DNA of 64,000 bases from Cronobacter universalis NCTC 9529 (GTDB lineage Bacteria > Pseudomonadota > Gammaproteobacteria > Enterobacterales > Enterobacteriaceae), in contig NZ_CP012257.1 in NCBI RefSeq assembly GCF_001277175.1, positions 1,674,001 to 1,738,000 of the forward strand, read 5' to 3'. Of the stretch, positions 7,805 through 17,893 are shown one piece after another (within the stretch, counting starts at the first letter, position 1; the number at the start of each line of letters is the position of its first letter). A program made the position numbers and the translations under genes. The notes beneath the pieces were generated by a model, which was not told where the DNA came from, did no database searches, and was given only the letters and a program-made list of their open reading frames with translations.

Positions 7805-10800
7805 TTACTTCACCGGCTGAGGACGCGTCGCAGGGGCAGAGGCCTGATGGGTGGCGCTGTGGCCGCCCGCCGAACCTTTACCGCTGAACTCGAACGCCGG
7901 GCGAACCCAGTCGCTGTGACGCGGCGGCTCCGGCACATATTCCGGCGCCGGTGCGCGGGTCATCGGCGCAGAAGCGACGGCGGCGGAAGCGACAGCCACG
8001 ACCGGCGCTTTCACGTCGTCTTCCTGCGCTTTCGGCGCGACGACCGGGGCAGCTTCCGGGGCTTTCACCGGCTCATCAGCGATCGCTTCCGGCAGCGCCT
8101 CCTGCGCAGGCGCGCTTTCGGCCATCACAGCGGAAGCCTCTTCGCGAGGCGCTTCGTCAGCGACAACCGCGGCGTCAGCCGGAACGGCTTCCTGGGCTAT
8201 CTGCTCAGCGACGGCTTGATCCTGCGGCTCGGCGTCAACCGGCGCGGAGATAGCTTCAGGATGAGTGGTTTCCACCACGGGCTCCTGCGGCGCGCTCTCC
8301 ACAACCGACGGCTCAACCACTACTGCTTCGGCGACCGGCGCAACCGGCGCTTCAGGGGTCTGAGCTTCTGCGACCGGCGCGGTGTTCTGCTCCAGCTGCT
8401 GCTCCTCCTGCTCCTGTACACGCGGCAGCGGGTAGCGGATCCAGACTTTACCGGACGCCATCTCCGGCGACGCGCACGCGACAGTCAGCGGCATCGGCGA
8501 CTGGGTCGGGTAACGCTCATCACGGTAGCGGCGGCGGCGCTGGCCGCTGACGCGCAGGTGACGCGGAGAACGGCGGGAGCGACGCGGCATACCGGCGTTT
8601 TCGCTGCCCGTCTGGTTGGTCTCTTCGGCGACGGCTGGCGTTTCCACGTTAGCCGGCAACGCCAGCGGCGCGGCCTCTTCACGCGGTTCAGCGACCGGCG
8701 CGTCGGCGGTGCCGACGGCAGCCGCTTCGGCCGCGGATTCGATACGCACTTTCTGGCTCAGCTGGCGCGGCTTACGGCGCGGCATCACCTGAACAACGCG
8801 ATCTTCCTGTTCGGTCTCTTCCACGGCCTCATCACGGTTCAGGACATTGACTTCCTGCTGCGCCTGACGTTTCTCTTCAGAGCGACGACGGTTGCGATCG
8901 CGGCGCGGCGACTGCTGCTGCTCGTCACGGGATTTCGGCTTCTCAGCGGCGTCTTCGGCGACCGGCGCGCGGGCTTCACGCGCCTCGGCGTTCTGCTGCT
9001 GTTTCTCGCGGCGGTTACGGCGGTTCTCTTCGCGCGCTTCGCTGTTGTCACGGTTGTCGCGGTTATCGCGGGACGGACGCTCGCCGCGTTCGCTGCGATC
9101 GCCACGGTCGTTACGGTCGCGACGGTTGTTCTGACGACGACCGTTACGGCGGTCCTGCTGCTTCTCGTCGCGGTTTTTGGCAGGCTGCTGCTCCGGCTCG
9201 CTCGCGACAGGCTGCGCCTGCGGTTCGCTGGCGAACAGGCTCTTCAGCGCGCTGATGGCGCGGCTCAGGAAGCCTTCTTTCGCTGGCTCGGCGGCCTTGA
9301 CCGGCGCTTTCGGCGCCGCGGTTTCGGCTTTCGGCGCCGCGGTTTCCTGCGGCACTGGCGGCACGTCCGGCATCACGAACGTGGCGAGCGCCGGCTGCTC
9401 AGGACGTTTACGCTCGGCGTATTCGTCTTCAGACGGCAGCGCCATCGCTTCTTCATGCAGCTTCGGCAGCATGTAGCTCAGGGTGTGCGTCTCTTCGCCT
9501 TTGCGCACGCGCAGAACGGAGTAGTGCGGGGTTTCCATCTGATCGTTCGGCACGATCACGCAGCGCACGCCGCCCTGGCGCGTTTCGATAGCGGTAATCG
9601 CTTCACGCTTCTCGTTAAGCAGGTAGGAGGCGATAGGCACCGGAACGATAGCGTGAACTTCCTGGGTGTTCTCTTTCAGCGCTTCTTCTTCAATCAGACG
9701 CAGAATGGAGAGCGACAGGGATTCGTTATCGCGGATGGTGCCGGTGCCGCTACATCGCGGACAGACGTGATGGCTGGATTCGCCAAGCGACGGGCTCAGG
9801 CGCTGACGGGACATCTCAAGCAGGCCGAAGCGGGAAATATGGCTAATCTGGATGCGCGCGCGATCCTGACGCACCGCTTCGCGCAGACGGTTTTCTACCG
9901 CACGCTGGTGGCGTACCGGCGTCATATCGATAAAGTCGATAACGATAAGACCGCCTAAATCGCGCAGGCGCAGCTGGCGGGCGATTTCATCCGCCGCTTC
10001 CAGGTTGGTGTTGAACGCCGTCTCTTCGATATCGCCGCCGCGGGTAGCGCGGGCGGAGTTGATGTCGATGGCGGTCAGCGCTTCAGTGGTGTCGATAACA
10101 ATCGAGCCGCCGGACGGCAGACGCACTTCGCGCTGGAAGGCAGACTCAATCTGGGATTCGATCTGATAGTGGCTGAACAGCGGGATTTCACCGGTGTAAA
10201 GCTTAATTTTGCTGCTGAAATCCGGACGACCCAGCGCGGCGATGTGCTGGCGGGCCAGCTCAAGCACTTTCGGGTTATCGATCAGGATTTCGCCGATGTC
10301 CTGGCGCAGATAGTCGCGGAACGCGCGCACGATAACGTTACTTTCCTGATGGATAAGGAACGGGGCCGGGCGGTTTTCAGCGGCTTTCTGGATGGCTTCC
10401 CAGTGCTTCAGACGGAAGCTTAAATCCCACTGCAGCGCTTCGGCGGATTTGCCGACGCCTGCGGTGCGCACGATAAGCCCCATGCCATCCGGCAGTTCCA
10501 GGCTTGAAAGCGCTTCTTTAAGCTCGGTGCGATCGTCGCCTTCGATACGACGGGAGATGCCGCCCGCGCGCGGGTTGTTCGGCATCAGCACGAGGTAGCT
10601 GCCCGCGAGGCTGATAAAGGTAGTCAGCGCTGCGCCTTTGTTGCCACGCTCTTCTTTGTCGATCTGAACGATGACTTCCTGGCCTTCGCGCAGGACATCT
10701 TTAATATTCGGACGACCATGAGAGGCGTAGCTGGCGGGGAAGTATTCGCGGGCGATTTCTTTTAAGGGGAGGAAACCGTGTCTTTCGGCGCCATAATCCA

Positions 10801-10972
10801 CAAATGCGGCTTCGAGACTGGGTTCAATGCGGGTGATTTTGCCTTTGTAGATGTTCGCTTTTTTCTGCTCGTGCCCAGGACTTTCGATATCCAGGTCGTA
10901 CAGACGTTGCCCATCCACGAGGGCGACGCGCAACTCTTCCTGCTGAGTTGCGTTAATTAGCATTCTTTTCAT
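7805..10972 (-). CDS. rne: Ribonuclease E
   Basis: Essential endoribonuclease and scaffold of the RNA degradosome; it cleaves AU-rich single-stranded RNA, matures 9S rRNA and tRNAs and triggers mRNA decay. 1055 residues (E. coli 1061). The catalytic half (1 to about 510) has the S1 domain (about 36-120), the metal-binding aspartates in [15 protein letters not shown] and [10 protein letters not shown], and the zinc-link CPRCSGTG. The C-terminal half is low-complexity: the membrane-targeting amphipathic helix [15 protein letters not shown], Arg-rich RNA-binding stretches, the conserved RhlB-binding segment [19 protein letters not shown], a Pro/Ala/Glu-rich region, and a C-terminal PNPase-binding end ([19 protein letters not shown]). 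ATG 10972 gives the universal N-terminus [22 protein letters not shown] long leader controls it. Confidence 0.98.
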   Translation of the reverse strand: MKRMLINATQQEELRVALVDGQRLYDLDIESPGHEQKKANIYKGKITRIEPSLEAAFVDYGAERHGFLPLKEIAREYFPASYASHGRPNIKDVLREGQEVIVQIDKEERGNKGAALTTFISLAGSYLVLMPNNPRAGGISRRIEGDDRTELKEALSSLELPDGMGLIVRTAGVGKSAEALQWDLSFRLKHWEAIQKAAENRPAPFLIHQESNVIVRAFRDYLRQDIGEILIDNPKVLELARQHIAALGRPDFSSKIKLYTGEIPLFSHYQIESQIESAFQREVRLPSGGSIVIDTTEALTAIDINSARATRGGDIEETAFNTNLEAADEIARQLRLRDLGGLIVIDFIDMTPVRHQRAVENRLREAVRQDRARIQISHISRFGLLEMSRQRLSPSLGESSHHVCPRCSGTGTIRDNESLSLSILRLIEEEALKENTQEVHAIVPVPIASYLLNEKREAITAIETRQGGVRCVIVPNDQMETPHYSVLRVRKGEETHTLSYMLPKLHEEAMALPSEDEYAERKRPEQPALATFVMPDVPPVPQETAAPKAETAAPKAPVKAAEPAKEGFLSRAISALKSLFASEPQAQPVASEPEQQPAKNRDEKQQDRRNGRRQNNRRDRNDRGDRSERGERPSRDNRDNRDNSEAREENRRNRREKQQQNAEAREARAPVAEDAAEKPKSRDEQQQSPRRDRNRRRSEEKRQAQQEVNVLNRDEAVEETEQEDRVVQVMPRRKPRQLSQKVRIESAAEAAAVGTADAPVAEPREEAAPLALPANVETPAVAEETNQTGSENAGMPRRSRRSPRHLRVSGQRRRRYRDERYPTQSPMPLTVACASPEMASGKVWIRYPLPRVQEQEEQQLEQNTAPVAEAQTPEAPVAPVAEAVVVEPSVVESAPQEPVVETTHPEAISAPVDAEPQDQAVAEQIAQEAVPADAAVVADEAPREEASAVMAESAPAQEALPEAIADEPVKAPEAAPVVAPKAQEDDVKAPVVAVASAAVASAPMTRAPAPEYVPEPPRHSDWVRPAFEFSGKGSAGGHSATHQASAPATRPQPVK

Positions 10973-11328
10973 CGTAACTTACTCGTTATTCTTACATTGA
11001 CGACAAAGCTGCGGGCATGGTGACGCTGACCGGGAGTGAACCGATGGCCTCGTGACTGTTCGCGCCGTCAACCTCCCGGTTGTCGAACGCTTAAGAGGCG
11101 CAGAGTGTCGGTAGCCTGTATTTCAGGTGGAAATACAGCGCAATTATCCGAGGAATGACCGGGATTGTTTCTCCGGAAGCTTCCCTTTACCGGCCAGGCT
11201 GCAACCCGCAGCCCGCTAACTGCCTGAAAGTTCAACACGTCTTACGCCATTGCCGCGTGGAAGGACTGTCAGGCAAAACTGGTAATTCCGCAAAATTCCT
11301 TGTCTAAACAAGTCTCAACACGGAAAAC
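10973..11328 (-). ncRNA. rne 5' untranslated leader (RNase E autoregulatory element)
   Basis: About 356 nt of non-coding sequence lies between the predicted start site and the rne ATG, close to the 361-nt leader known in E. coli, where structured hairpins let RNase E cleave and down-regulate its own mRNA (Rfam rne5-type element). GC-rich complementary segments around 11010-11100 (for example CCGGGAGGTTGAC and its partners on the minus strand) are consistent with the conserved hairpins. The exact 5' end is inferred from the promoter call. Confidence 0.8.
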
Positions 11329-11334
11329 AATCGC

Positions 11335-11364
11335 ATTATTCCATTGCTAAGCTTGATATAGCAA
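11335..11364 (-). promoter_or_regulatory. Predicted rne sigma-70 promoter
   Basis: On the minus strand TTGCTA (11364-11359), an 18-nt spacer and AATAAT (11340-11335). The implied start near 11328 gives a leader of about 356 nt, matching the known E. coli leader length. The -35 region lies within a TTGCTA/TAGCAA inverted repeat. Confidence 0.6.
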
Positions 11365-11539
11365 GCTGACTTTTGCCCTTTATCACCGACTTACTCACAG
11401 TTTTTTAACTTCTTGTTCCTCTGTTCCGCCGAAGCGGCGACAAAACGAACTCATTAGCTGTGTGAATCGATGAGTTACTAAATATAAGCATATAAAAATG
11501 TGTGGCGCTACGGTCATCCGGTATTTAGAATCGCGCACC
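11365..11539 (+). other. rne-rluC divergent intergenic region
   Basis: AT-rich sequence upstream of rluC (for example TAAATATAAGCATATAAAAATG at about 11479-11500). It presumably holds the rluC promoter, but no single -35/-10 pair stands out. No gene is seen here. Confidence 0.4.
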
Positions 11540-12493
11540 ATGAAAACAGAGACTCCATCCGTAAAAATCGTTGTCATCTCCGCCGATCAGGCCGGGCAGC
11601 GTATCGATAATTTTTTGCGCACGCAGCTGAAAGGCGTGCCGAAAAGCCTGGTTTATCGCATCCTGCGTAAAGGCGAAGTGCGCGTAAACAAAAAACGCAT
11701 CAAGCCGGAATATAAGCTTGAAGTGGGCGATGAGGTGCGCATTCCGCCGGTTCGCGTGGCCGAACGCGAGGAAGAAGCGGTTTCCCCGCATTTGCAAAAG
11801 GTGGCGGCGTTAAGCGACGTTATCCTTTATGAAGATGATTATATCCTTGTGCTGAATAAACCGTCCGGCACCGCCGTGCACGGCGGCAGCGGGCTGAGCT
11901 TCGGCGTGATCGAAGGGCTGCGCGCGCTGCGCCCGGAGGCGCGTTTCCTGGAGCTGGTGCACCGTCTCGACCGCGATACCTCCGGCGTGCTGTTGGTCGC
12001 GAAAAAGCGCTCGGCGCTGCGTTCGCTGCATGAACAGCTTCGTGATAAGGGAATGCAGAAAGATTATCTGGCGCTGGTGCGCGGACAGTGGCAGTCGCAT
12101 GTGAAAAACGTGCAGGCGCCGCTTTTGAAAAATATTCTGCAAAGCGGTGAGCGTATTGTGCGCGTCAATCAGGAGGGCAAACCGTCCGAAACTCGTTTCA
12201 AAGTGGAAGAGCGCTTCGCCAGTGCGACGCTGGTACGCTGTAGCCCGGTGACAGGCCGCACGCACCAGATCCGCGTCCATACGCAGTATGCGGGCCACCC
12301 GATTGCGTTTGACGATCGTTATGGCGATCGCGCGTTTGACGCGCAACTGGCGTCCACGGGGCTTAACCGTCTTTTCCTGCATGCGGCGGCGCTGCGCTTT
12401 GAGCATCCCGGCACCGGCGAGACGATGCGCGTGGAAGCGCCAATGGACGACGAACTTAAGCATTGTCTGAAAGTATTGCGTGCGGGCGGCTGA
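11540..12493 (+). CDS. rluC: 23S rRNA pseudouridine(955/2504/2580) synthase RluC
   Basis: Isomerises three uridines in 23S rRNA near the peptidyl-transferase centre. 317 residues (E. coli 319). It has an N-terminal S4 RNA-binding domain (about 20-85; KSLVYRILRKGEVRVNKKR) and an RsuA/RluA catalytic domain with the active-site aspartate in the motif HRLDRDTSG. Start ATG 11540 gives the conserved MKTETPSVKI. An in-frame ATG 42 nt upstream adds a non-conserved tail. It is divergent from rne, as in E. coli. Confidence 0.97.
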   Translation: MKTETPSVKIVVISADQAGQRIDNFLRTQLKGVPKSLVYRILRKGEVRVNKKRIKPEYKLEVGDEVRIPPVRVAEREEEAVSPHLQKVAALSDVILYEDDYILVLNKPSGTAVHGGSGLSFGVIEGLRALRPEARFLELVHRLDRDTSGVLLVAKKRSALRSLHEQLRDKGMQKDYLALVRGQWQSHVKNVQAPLLKNILQSGERIVRVNQEGKPSETRFKVEERFASATLVRCSPVTGRTHQIRVHTQYAGHPIAFDDRYGDRAFDAQLASTGLNRLFLHAAALRFEHPGTGETMRVEAPMDDELKHCLKVLRAGG

Positions 12494-12553
12494 TGGCCTC
12501 CCGAATGTGGTAGTTCCCGACCATGCCTGTCCGCATTGCGGTTTTAAATGCAC

Positions 12554-12559
12554 TATAAT
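12554..12559 (+). promoter_or_regulatory. Consensus -10 hexamer upstream of the DUF3053 lipoprotein gene
   Basis: A perfect TATAAT at 12554-12559, two bases before the rluC terminator stem. No good -35 is present at 16-18 nt and there is no extended TGn. The implied start (about 12566) lies inside the 5' arm of the stem. Confidence 0.4.
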
Positions 12560-12560
12560 G

Positions 12561-12589
12561 AACACCCGGCTTTGGCCGGGTGTTTTTTT
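12561..12589 (+). terminator. Rho-independent terminator of rluC
   Basis: AACACCCGGC (12561-12570) pairs perfectly with GCCGGGTGTT (12575-12584) around a TTTG loop; a T-run extends to 12589. Confidence 0.92.
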
Positions 12590-12617
12590 ATACAATTACA
12601 ACCGCATGGAGATAAAA

Positions 12618-13334
12618 ATGGCCTGGTTACAATCCCGGACATGGAAACGTGTTTTCTTTACCCTGTTCATGACAGGTATGGTATGGCAGCTCGCAGCTTG
12701 TGATAACAATAAAGAACCGGAGCAGCGCAAAGCGTTTATCCAGTTCCTCCAGACTCGTATTCTGCCGTCCGAGAAACTGTCCGTCCCGACGCTGACCGAG
12801 CAGGAAAAAGAGAGCTTCGGCAAGTACGCTGACGATTATGCCATTCTTAGCGATTACTCCAGCGAAATGACCACGGCGTTTTCCGGCAACGATCAGGCGA
12901 TGCGCCAGATGCGCAGCGTGACCAGCGCGAAAGATATGGTGGAAAAACGCGAGACGATCGAAAAATCCCGTAAAGAAGTGGGGAACATCGAGTCGAAACG
13001 CGCCGATACCATGAAGAGCGTGGAAGATCGTTACTCTAAACTGAAACAGCCGGACGACCTGAAAGCCGTGTTCGACCAGGCCTATCAGAAAACCGTGGTG
13101 CGTCCTAACGCGCTGCTGACCCAGACGCTGTCTCTGACCGACGCCATTCTTGGTCAGGCGCTGGATATTGGCAACTACCTGAACAGCCTCGGCAATAAAG
13201 TGCAGTATGTCGGCTCGATGGCGCAGTTTACCGACCAGAAACAGCTGGACCTGTTTAACGAAAAACTGAGCGCGATGCGCGAGAAACAGCAGGAACTGCT
13301 GGCCGTTGCGCGCCAGCTGGCCGGCATGCAGTAA
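12618..13334 (+). CDS. DUF3053 family lipoprotein (YiaF-like)
   Basis: 238-residue predicted lipoprotein. A signal peptide of about 27 residues ends in a lipobox, QLAAC, with the lipidated Cys28 followed by Asp29. Asp at +2 is the classic Lol-avoidance signal, so retention in the inner membrane is predicted. The mature part is mostly helical and charged, with KAFIQFLQTRILPSEKLSVPTL, the region that resembles E. coli YiaF (DUF3053). Function is unknown for the family. ATG 12618 is preferred because GGAG lies 7 nt upstream and it starts just before the signal peptide. E. coli has no gene between rluC and yceF, so this is a lineage addition. Confidence 0.88.
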   Translation: MAWLQSRTWKRVFFTLFMTGMVWQLAACDNNKEPEQRKAFIQFLQTRILPSEKLSVPTLTEQEKESFGKYADDYAILSDYSSEMTTAFSGNDQAMRQMRSVTSAKDMVEKRETIEKSRKEVGNIESKRADTMKSVEDRYSKLKQPDDLKAVFDQAYQKTVVRPNALLTQTLSLTDAILGQALDIGNYLNSLGNKVQYVGSMAQFTDQKQLDLFNEKLSAMREKQQELLAVARQLAGMQ

Positions 13335-13351
13335 GTCTCGCTCCGCACCTT

Positions 13352-13379
13352 AAAAAAGCCCTGCATTGCAGGGCTTTTT
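13352..13379. terminator. Bidirectional terminator between the DUF3053 gene and yceF
   Basis: AGCCCTG and CAGGGCT form the stem around CATTG, with an A-run on the left and a T-run on the right. It is shared by the two convergent genes. Confidence 0.88.
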
Positions 13380-13391
13380 GCTTTTCGGGGC

Positions 13392-13979
13392 TCAGCGGTG
13401 GGCGAGGGGATCGACGCCTTCGCTTCTTAGCATGTCGCAAAGGCGGATCAGCGGCAGGCCGATCAGCGTGTTAGGGTCGCGCCCGTCCAGGCGGTCAAAC
13501 AACGTGATGCCAAGCCCTTCGCTTTTAAAGCTGCCCGCGCATTGCCAGGGTTCTTCACGACGCAGATAGTTTTCAATTTCACGCTCGCTGAGCGTGCGGA
13601 AATGTACGTGAAACGCTTCGCAGTCGGACTGGTATGTACCGGTCTCGCTATTATAAAGCGCGAGCCCCGTGTAAAAGGTAACGACGTTACCGCTGGCCTG
13701 TCGCAACTGCTTTACGCCATTTTCAAAGGTGTGCGGTTTGCCGGTAATGGTATTATTCAGCACGCAAACCTGATCGCTGCCAATAATCAAATGCCGGGGA
13801 TATTTCTCCCGCAGCGCTTGCGCTTTTTGCAAAGCCAGCCTTAATACTAATTGTGGTGCGGTTTCATCCGCGTATGGCGTTTCGTCGGTCTCGGGGGCTG
13901 CGGTTTCAAACGGTAAACCGAGCTTTTCTAACAGGCTAAGGCGAAACGGCGATGTGGAAGCCAGCACGATTGAGGTCAT
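13392..13979 (-). CDS. yceF: Maf-family nucleotide pyrophosphatase YceF (m7GTP pyrophosphatase)
   Basis: House-cleaning enzyme that hydrolyses modified nucleoside triphosphates; the E. coli enzyme prefers 7-methyl-GTP. 195 residues (E. coli 194). Maf hallmarks: the N-terminal [19 protein letters not shown] with the nucleotide-binding Ser/Arg, and the catalytic region [11 protein letters not shown] 13979 gives [11 protein letters not shown]. It is divergent from yceD, with about 140 nt between them. Confidence 0.95.
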   Translation of the reverse strand: MTSIVLASTSPFRLSLLEKLGLPFETAAPETDETPYADETAPQLVLRLALQKAQALREKYPRHLIIGSDQVCVLNNTITGKPHTFENGVKQLRQASGNVVTFYTGLALYNSETGTYQSDCEAFHVHFRTLSEREIENYLRREEPWQCAGSFKSEGLGITLFDRLDGRDPNTLIGLPLIRLCDMLRSEGVDPLAHR

Positions 13980-14081
13980 ATTTTTCAGGGAAAGATAGCG
14001 GATTGATGTTCGCTATTTTAAACTGTCAGCCGCAATGTGTGCGAATAAATGGTAAAAGGTGTTTCAAACCCGCCTTTTTCT

Positions 14082-14110
14082 TTGACTCTATGACGTTACA
14101 AAGTTAATAT
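14082..14110 (+). promoter_or_regulatory. Strong sigma-70 promoter for yceD-rpmF-plsX-fab
   Basis: TTGACT (14082-14087), a 17-nt spacer and TAATAT (14105-14110). The hexamers are near consensus. The -10 ends only 9 nt before the yceD ATG (14120), so the transcript is predicted to start 1-3 nt before the start codon. Confidence 0.85.
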
Positions 14111-14119
14111 GCGCGCCCT

Positions 14120-14641
14120 ATGCAAAAGGTAAAATTACCCCTGACTCTTGATCCGGTTCGTACGGCTCAAAAACGCCTCGATTACCAGGGTATCTATACT
14201 CCTGAACAGGTAGAGCGTATCGCCGAATCTGTGGTCAGTGTGGACAGCGATGTCGAATGCTCCATGTCGTTCGCTATCGATAACCAGCGTCTCGCCGTGT
14301 TGAAAGGCGATGCGACGGTTACGGTAACGCTCGCATGTCAGCGTTGCGGCCAGCCGTTTAGTCATCTTGTCCACACAACGTATTGTTTCAGCCCGATCTC
14401 TAACGACGATCAGGCGGAAGCACTCCCGGAAGCGTATGAGCCGATTGAAGTTAATGAATTCGGCGAAATCGACCTGCTGGCAACGGTTGAAGATGAACTC
14501 ATCCTCGCCCTGCCTGTAGTTCCGGTGCATGATTCTGAACACTGTGAAGTGTCCGAGGCGGACATGGTCTTTGGCGAACTGCCTGAAGAGGCACAGAAAC
14601 CAAATCCATTTGCCGTGTTAGCCAGTTTAAAGCGTAAGTAA
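14120..14641 (+). CDS. yceD: YceD, DUF177 protein linked to 23S rRNA accumulation
   Basis: 173 residues, same length as E. coli. The DUF177 family is needed for normal 23S rRNA accumulation in plants and bacteria; its molecular activity is not established. A Cys pair, CQRCGQPF (near residue 74), could bind metal. The C-terminal part is acidic and conserved ([18 protein letters not shown]). No Shine-Dalgarno sequence is seen before ATG 14120, and the promoter -10 lies immediately upstream. It is cotranscribed with rpmF (51-nt gap). Confidence 0.95.
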   Translation: MQKVKLPLTLDPVRTAQKRLDYQGIYTPEQVERIAESVVSVDSDVECSMSFAIDNQRLAVLKGDATVTVTLACQRCGQPFSHLVHTTYCFSPISNDDQAEALPEAYEPIEVNEFGEIDLLATVEDELILALPVVPVHDSEHCEVSEADMVFGELPEEAQKPNPFAVLASLKRK

Positions 14642-14680
14642 TTGGCGTTTCCCGCGCGAGCAGGAATAAGCCGTAATTGA

Positions 14681-14866
<186 letters not shown>

Positions 14867-14938
14867 TCACGCGCAAGCGTGGTTGAGCTTAGTGCGCTTT
14901 CCCCGCTCTGGCGGGGATAACCGTAACCTGGCGATATC

Positions 14939-15973
14939 TTGACACCTCTAACCCTGGCGTTAGATGTCATGGGCGGGGACTTTGGTCCTGCCGTGACAGT
15001 GCCTGCAGCATTGCAGGCACTGAATTCTGATCCACATTTGCATCTTCTTTTAGTCGGCGATCCCGACGCCATCACGCCATTACTTGCCAGAGCTGATTTT
15101 GAACAACGTTCGCGGCTGCAGATTATTGCGGCAGAGTCGGTTATTGCCAGTGATGTCCGTCCTTCCCAGGCTGTGCGCAACAGCCGCGGCAGCTCTATGC
15201 GTATCGCGCTGGAGCTGGTGAAAGAAGGGCGCGCGCAGGCCTGTATCAGCGCCGGTAACACCGGCGCGCTGATGGGGCTTGCGAAACTGCTGCTTAAACC
15301 TGTCGACGGTATTGAGCGGCCTGCGCTGGTGACGGTTTTGCCGCATCAGCAGAAAGGAAAAACGGTGGTGCTGGATTTAGGCGCCAACGTGGATTGCGAC
15401 AGCACGATGCTCGCCCAGTTTGCGATTATGGGCTCGGTAATGGCGGAAGAGGTGCTCGGCATCAAGAATCCGCGCGTCGCGCTGCTCAATATCGGCGAAG
15501 AAGAAACGAAAGGGCTTGATAGCATCCGCGATGCGGCGGCGCTGTTAAAAACCGTACCATCGTTGAACTATATCGGCTATCTCGAAGCCAACGAATTACT
15601 GACCGGCAAAACCGATGTGCTGGTATGCGACGGTTTTGTCGGTAACGTCACGCTAAAAACGATGGAAGGTGTTGTCAGGATGTTCCTTTCGCTGCTCAAA
15701 TCGCAGGGCGAAGGAAAAAAACGGTCGTGGTGGTGGCTTTTACTCAAGCGTTGGTTACAAAAAAGCCTCTCAAGGCGATTCAGTCACCTCAACCCCGACC
15801 AGTATAATGGCGCCTGTCTGTTAGGATTGCGCGGCACGGTGATTAAGAGCCACGGTGCAGCCAATCAGCGAGCTTTTGCGGTCGCGATTGAACAGGCAGT
15901 GCAGGCGGTGCAGCGACAAGTCCCTCAGCGGATTGCCGCTCGCCTGGAATCTGTATTACCCAAGAGTGACTGA
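14939..15973 (+). CDS. plsX: Phosphate acyltransferase PlsX
   Basis: Makes acyl-phosphate from acyl-ACP and phosphate for phospholipid synthesis, acting peripherally at the inner membrane. 344 residues from a TTG start at 14939 ([17 protein letters not shown]); E. coli also uses a non-ATG start here. The conserved segments [16 protein letters not shown] and [10 protein letters not shown] are present. The C-terminus (ESVLPKSD) is about 12 residues shorter than the E. coli protein as I recall it. There is no clear ribosome site. fabH follows after 6 nt. Confidence 0.95.
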   Translation: MTPLTLALDVMGGDFGPAVTVPAALQALNSDPHLHLLLVGDPDAITPLLARADFEQRSRLQIIAAESVIASDVRPSQAVRNSRGSSMRIALELVKEGRAQACISAGNTGALMGLAKLLLKPVDGIERPALVTVLPHQQKGKTVVLDLGANVDCDSTMLAQFAIMGSVMAEEVLGIKNPRVALLNIGEEETKGLDSIRDAAALLKTVPSLNYIGYLEANELLTGKTDVLVCDGFVGNVTLKTMEGVVRMFLSLLKSQGEGKKRSWWWLLLKRWLQKSLSRRFSHLNPDQYNGACLLGLRGTVIKSHGAANQRAFAVAIEQAVQAVQRQVPQRIAARLESVLPKSD

Positions 15974-15979
15974 GCGTAC

Positions 15980-16933
15980 ATGTATACGAAGATTATTGGT
16001 ACAGGCAGCTATCTGCCTGAACAAGTGCGGACAAACGCCGATCTTGAAAAAATGGTGGAAACCTCTGACGAGTGGATTGTCACTCGCACCGGTATCCGCG
16101 AGCGTCGTATTGCGGCGCCCGACGAGACCGTCGCCACCATGGGCTATGAAGCGGCGCTGCGCGCCATTGATATGGCCGGTATCGACAAAGAACAGATTGG
16201 CCTGATCATCGTCGCCACCACCTCCGCCACGCACGCTTTCCCGAGCGCCGCCTGCCAGGTGCAGGGCATGCTCGGCATCAAAGGCTGCCCGGCGTTTGAC
16301 GTTGCCGCCGCCTGCGCCGGTTTTACCTATGCGTTGAGCATCGCCGATCAATACGTGAAATCCGGCGCGGTGAAAAATGCGCTGGTGATCGGATCCGACG
16401 TGCTGGCGCGTACGCTCGATCCTGAGGATCGCGGCACGATCATTCTGTTCGGCGATGGCGCTGGCGCGGCCGTACTGGGCGCCAGCGAAGAGCCGGGCAT
16501 TCTCTCCACGCATCTGCACGCCGACGGCAGCTATGGCGAACTGCTGACCCTGCCAAACCAGGATCGCGTGAACCCGGATAGCCCGACTTACCTGACCATG
16601 GCCGGAAACGAAGTCTTTAAAGTCGCGGTAACGGAACTGGCGCATATTGTCGATGAGACGCTGGAAGCGAATAAGCTGGATCGCGCCGATCTCGACTGGC
16701 TGGTGCCGCACCAGGCGAACCTGCGCATTATCAGCGCCACCGCGAAAAAACTCGGTATGTCGATGGACAATGTCGTCGTCACTCTCGACCGACATGGCAA
16801 CACCTCTGCGGCTTCCGTGCCATGCGCGCTGGATGAAGCGGTACGCGACGGACGCATTCAGCGGGGCCAGCTGGTGCTGCTGGAAGCCTTCGGCGGCGGC
16901 TTCACCTGGGGTTCCGCGCTGGTTCGTTTTTAA
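15980..16933 (+). CDS. fabH: Beta-ketoacyl-ACP synthase III (KAS III)
   Basis: Condenses acetyl-CoA with malonyl-ACP to start type II fatty acid synthesis. 317 residues, identical in length to E. coli. The catalytic triad is recognisable: Cys112 in AAACAGF, the His in VPHQANLR and the Asn in [11 protein letters not shown] 15980 lies 6 nt after the plsX stop. Confidence 0.98.
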   Translation: MYTKIIGTGSYLPEQVRTNADLEKMVETSDEWIVTRTGIRERRIAAPDETVATMGYEAALRAIDMAGIDKEQIGLIIVATTSATHAFPSAACQVQGMLGIKGCPAFDVAAACAGFTYALSIADQYVKSGAVKNALVIGSDVLARTLDPEDRGTIILFGDGAGAAVLGASEEPGILSTHLHADGSYGELLTLPNQDRVNPDSPTYLTMAGNEVFKVAVTELAHIVDETLEANKLDRADLDWLVPHQANLRIISATAKKLGMSMDNVVVTLDRHGNTSAASVPCALDEAVRDGRIQRGQLVLLEAFGGGFTWGSALVRF

Positions 16934-16950
16934 TCGAGAAGGATAAAAAA

Positions 16951-17880
16951 ATGACGCAATTTGCTTTTGTATTCCCGGGCCAGGGCTCTCAGGCCGTGGG
17001 AATGCTGTCTGACATGGCGGCAAATTTTCCCGTTATTGAAGCGACGTTCCGCGAAGCCTCCGCGGCGCTGGGCTATGATCTCTGGGCGCTGGTGCAACAA
17101 GGCCCGGCGGAAGAGCTGAACAAAACCTGGCAGACGCAGCCCGCGCTGCTGACCGCCTCCGTCGCGCTGTGGCGCGTATGGCAGGAGCAGGGCGGCAAAG
17201 CGCCTGCCCTGATGGCCGGTCACAGCCTTGGCGAATATTCCGCCCTGGTGTGCGCGGGCGTGATTGATTTCGCTGACGCGGTTCGTCTGGTTGAACTGCG
17301 TGGTAAATTTATGCAGGAAGCGGTGCCGGAAGGCACTGGCGCCATGGCGGCGATTATCGGTCTGGACGATGACGCGATCGCCAAAGCCTGTGAAGACGCG
17401 GCTGAAGGGCAGGTGGTTTCACCGGTTAACTTCAACTCGCCAGGCCAGGTGGTTATCGCCGGTCACAAAGACGCCGTTGAGCGTGCCGGCGCCGCCTGTA
17501 AAGCCGCGGGCGCTAAACGTGCGCTGCCGCTGCCGGTCAGCGTGCCGTCTCACTGCGCGCTGATGAAGCCCGCCGCTGAGAAACTGGCCGCTGAGCTTGA
17601 AAAAATTACGTTTAACGCTCCGCAGATTCCGGTAGTGAATAACGTGGACGTGAAATGCGAAACGTCGCCGGAAGCTATCCGCGATGCGCTGGTGCGCCAG
17701 CTTTACAGCCCGGTGCAGTGGACGAAGAGCGTTGAATTTATCGCGGCGCAGGGCGTCACGCAGCTGTATGAAGTCGGTCCGGGCAAAGTGCTGACCGGTC
17801 TGACGAAACGTATTGTTGACACCCTGACGGCGGCGGCGATTAACGAGCCCGCTAGCCTGTCAGCGGCACTTGCGCAATAA
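16951..17880 (+). CDS. fabD: Malonyl-CoA:ACP transacylase
   Basis: Transfers malonyl groups from CoA to ACP. 309 residues (E. coli 309). It has the N-terminal FVFPGQGSQ motif, the nucleophile Ser92 in the GHSLGEYSAL elbow and the catalytic His in VPSHCALM. The start ATG 16951 follows GAGAAGGA. It is part of the fab operon; fabG follows after 13 nt. Confidence 0.98.
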   Translation: MTQFAFVFPGQGSQAVGMLSDMAANFPVIEATFREASAALGYDLWALVQQGPAEELNKTWQTQPALLTASVALWRVWQEQGGKAPALMAGHSLGEYSALVCAGVIDFADAVRLVELRGKFMQEAVPEGTGAMAAIIGLDDDAIAKACEDAAEGQVVSPVNFNSPGQVVIAGHKDAVERAGAACKAAGAKRALPLPVSVPSHCALMKPAAEKLAAELEKITFNAPQIPVVNNVDVKCETSPEAIRDALVRQLYSPVQWTKSVEFIAAQGVTQLYEVGPGKVLTGLTKRIVDTLTAAAINEPASLSAALAQ

Positions 17881-17893
17881 AACGAGGAAAACC

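Noticed and set aside
7793..9958. 721-codon open frame on the plus strand opposite the rne C-terminal half
   Set aside because: It mirrors the GC-rich, Ala/Glu/Arg-rich low-complexity codons of RNase E. The translation is an Arg/Phe/Leu repeat without domain features, and no ribosome site or promoter fits.
14901..14916. Hairpin between rpmF and plsX as a terminator
   Set aside because: A 6-bp stem without a U-tract; plsX has no promoter of its own visible and is cotranscribed in relatives, so full termination is unlikely.
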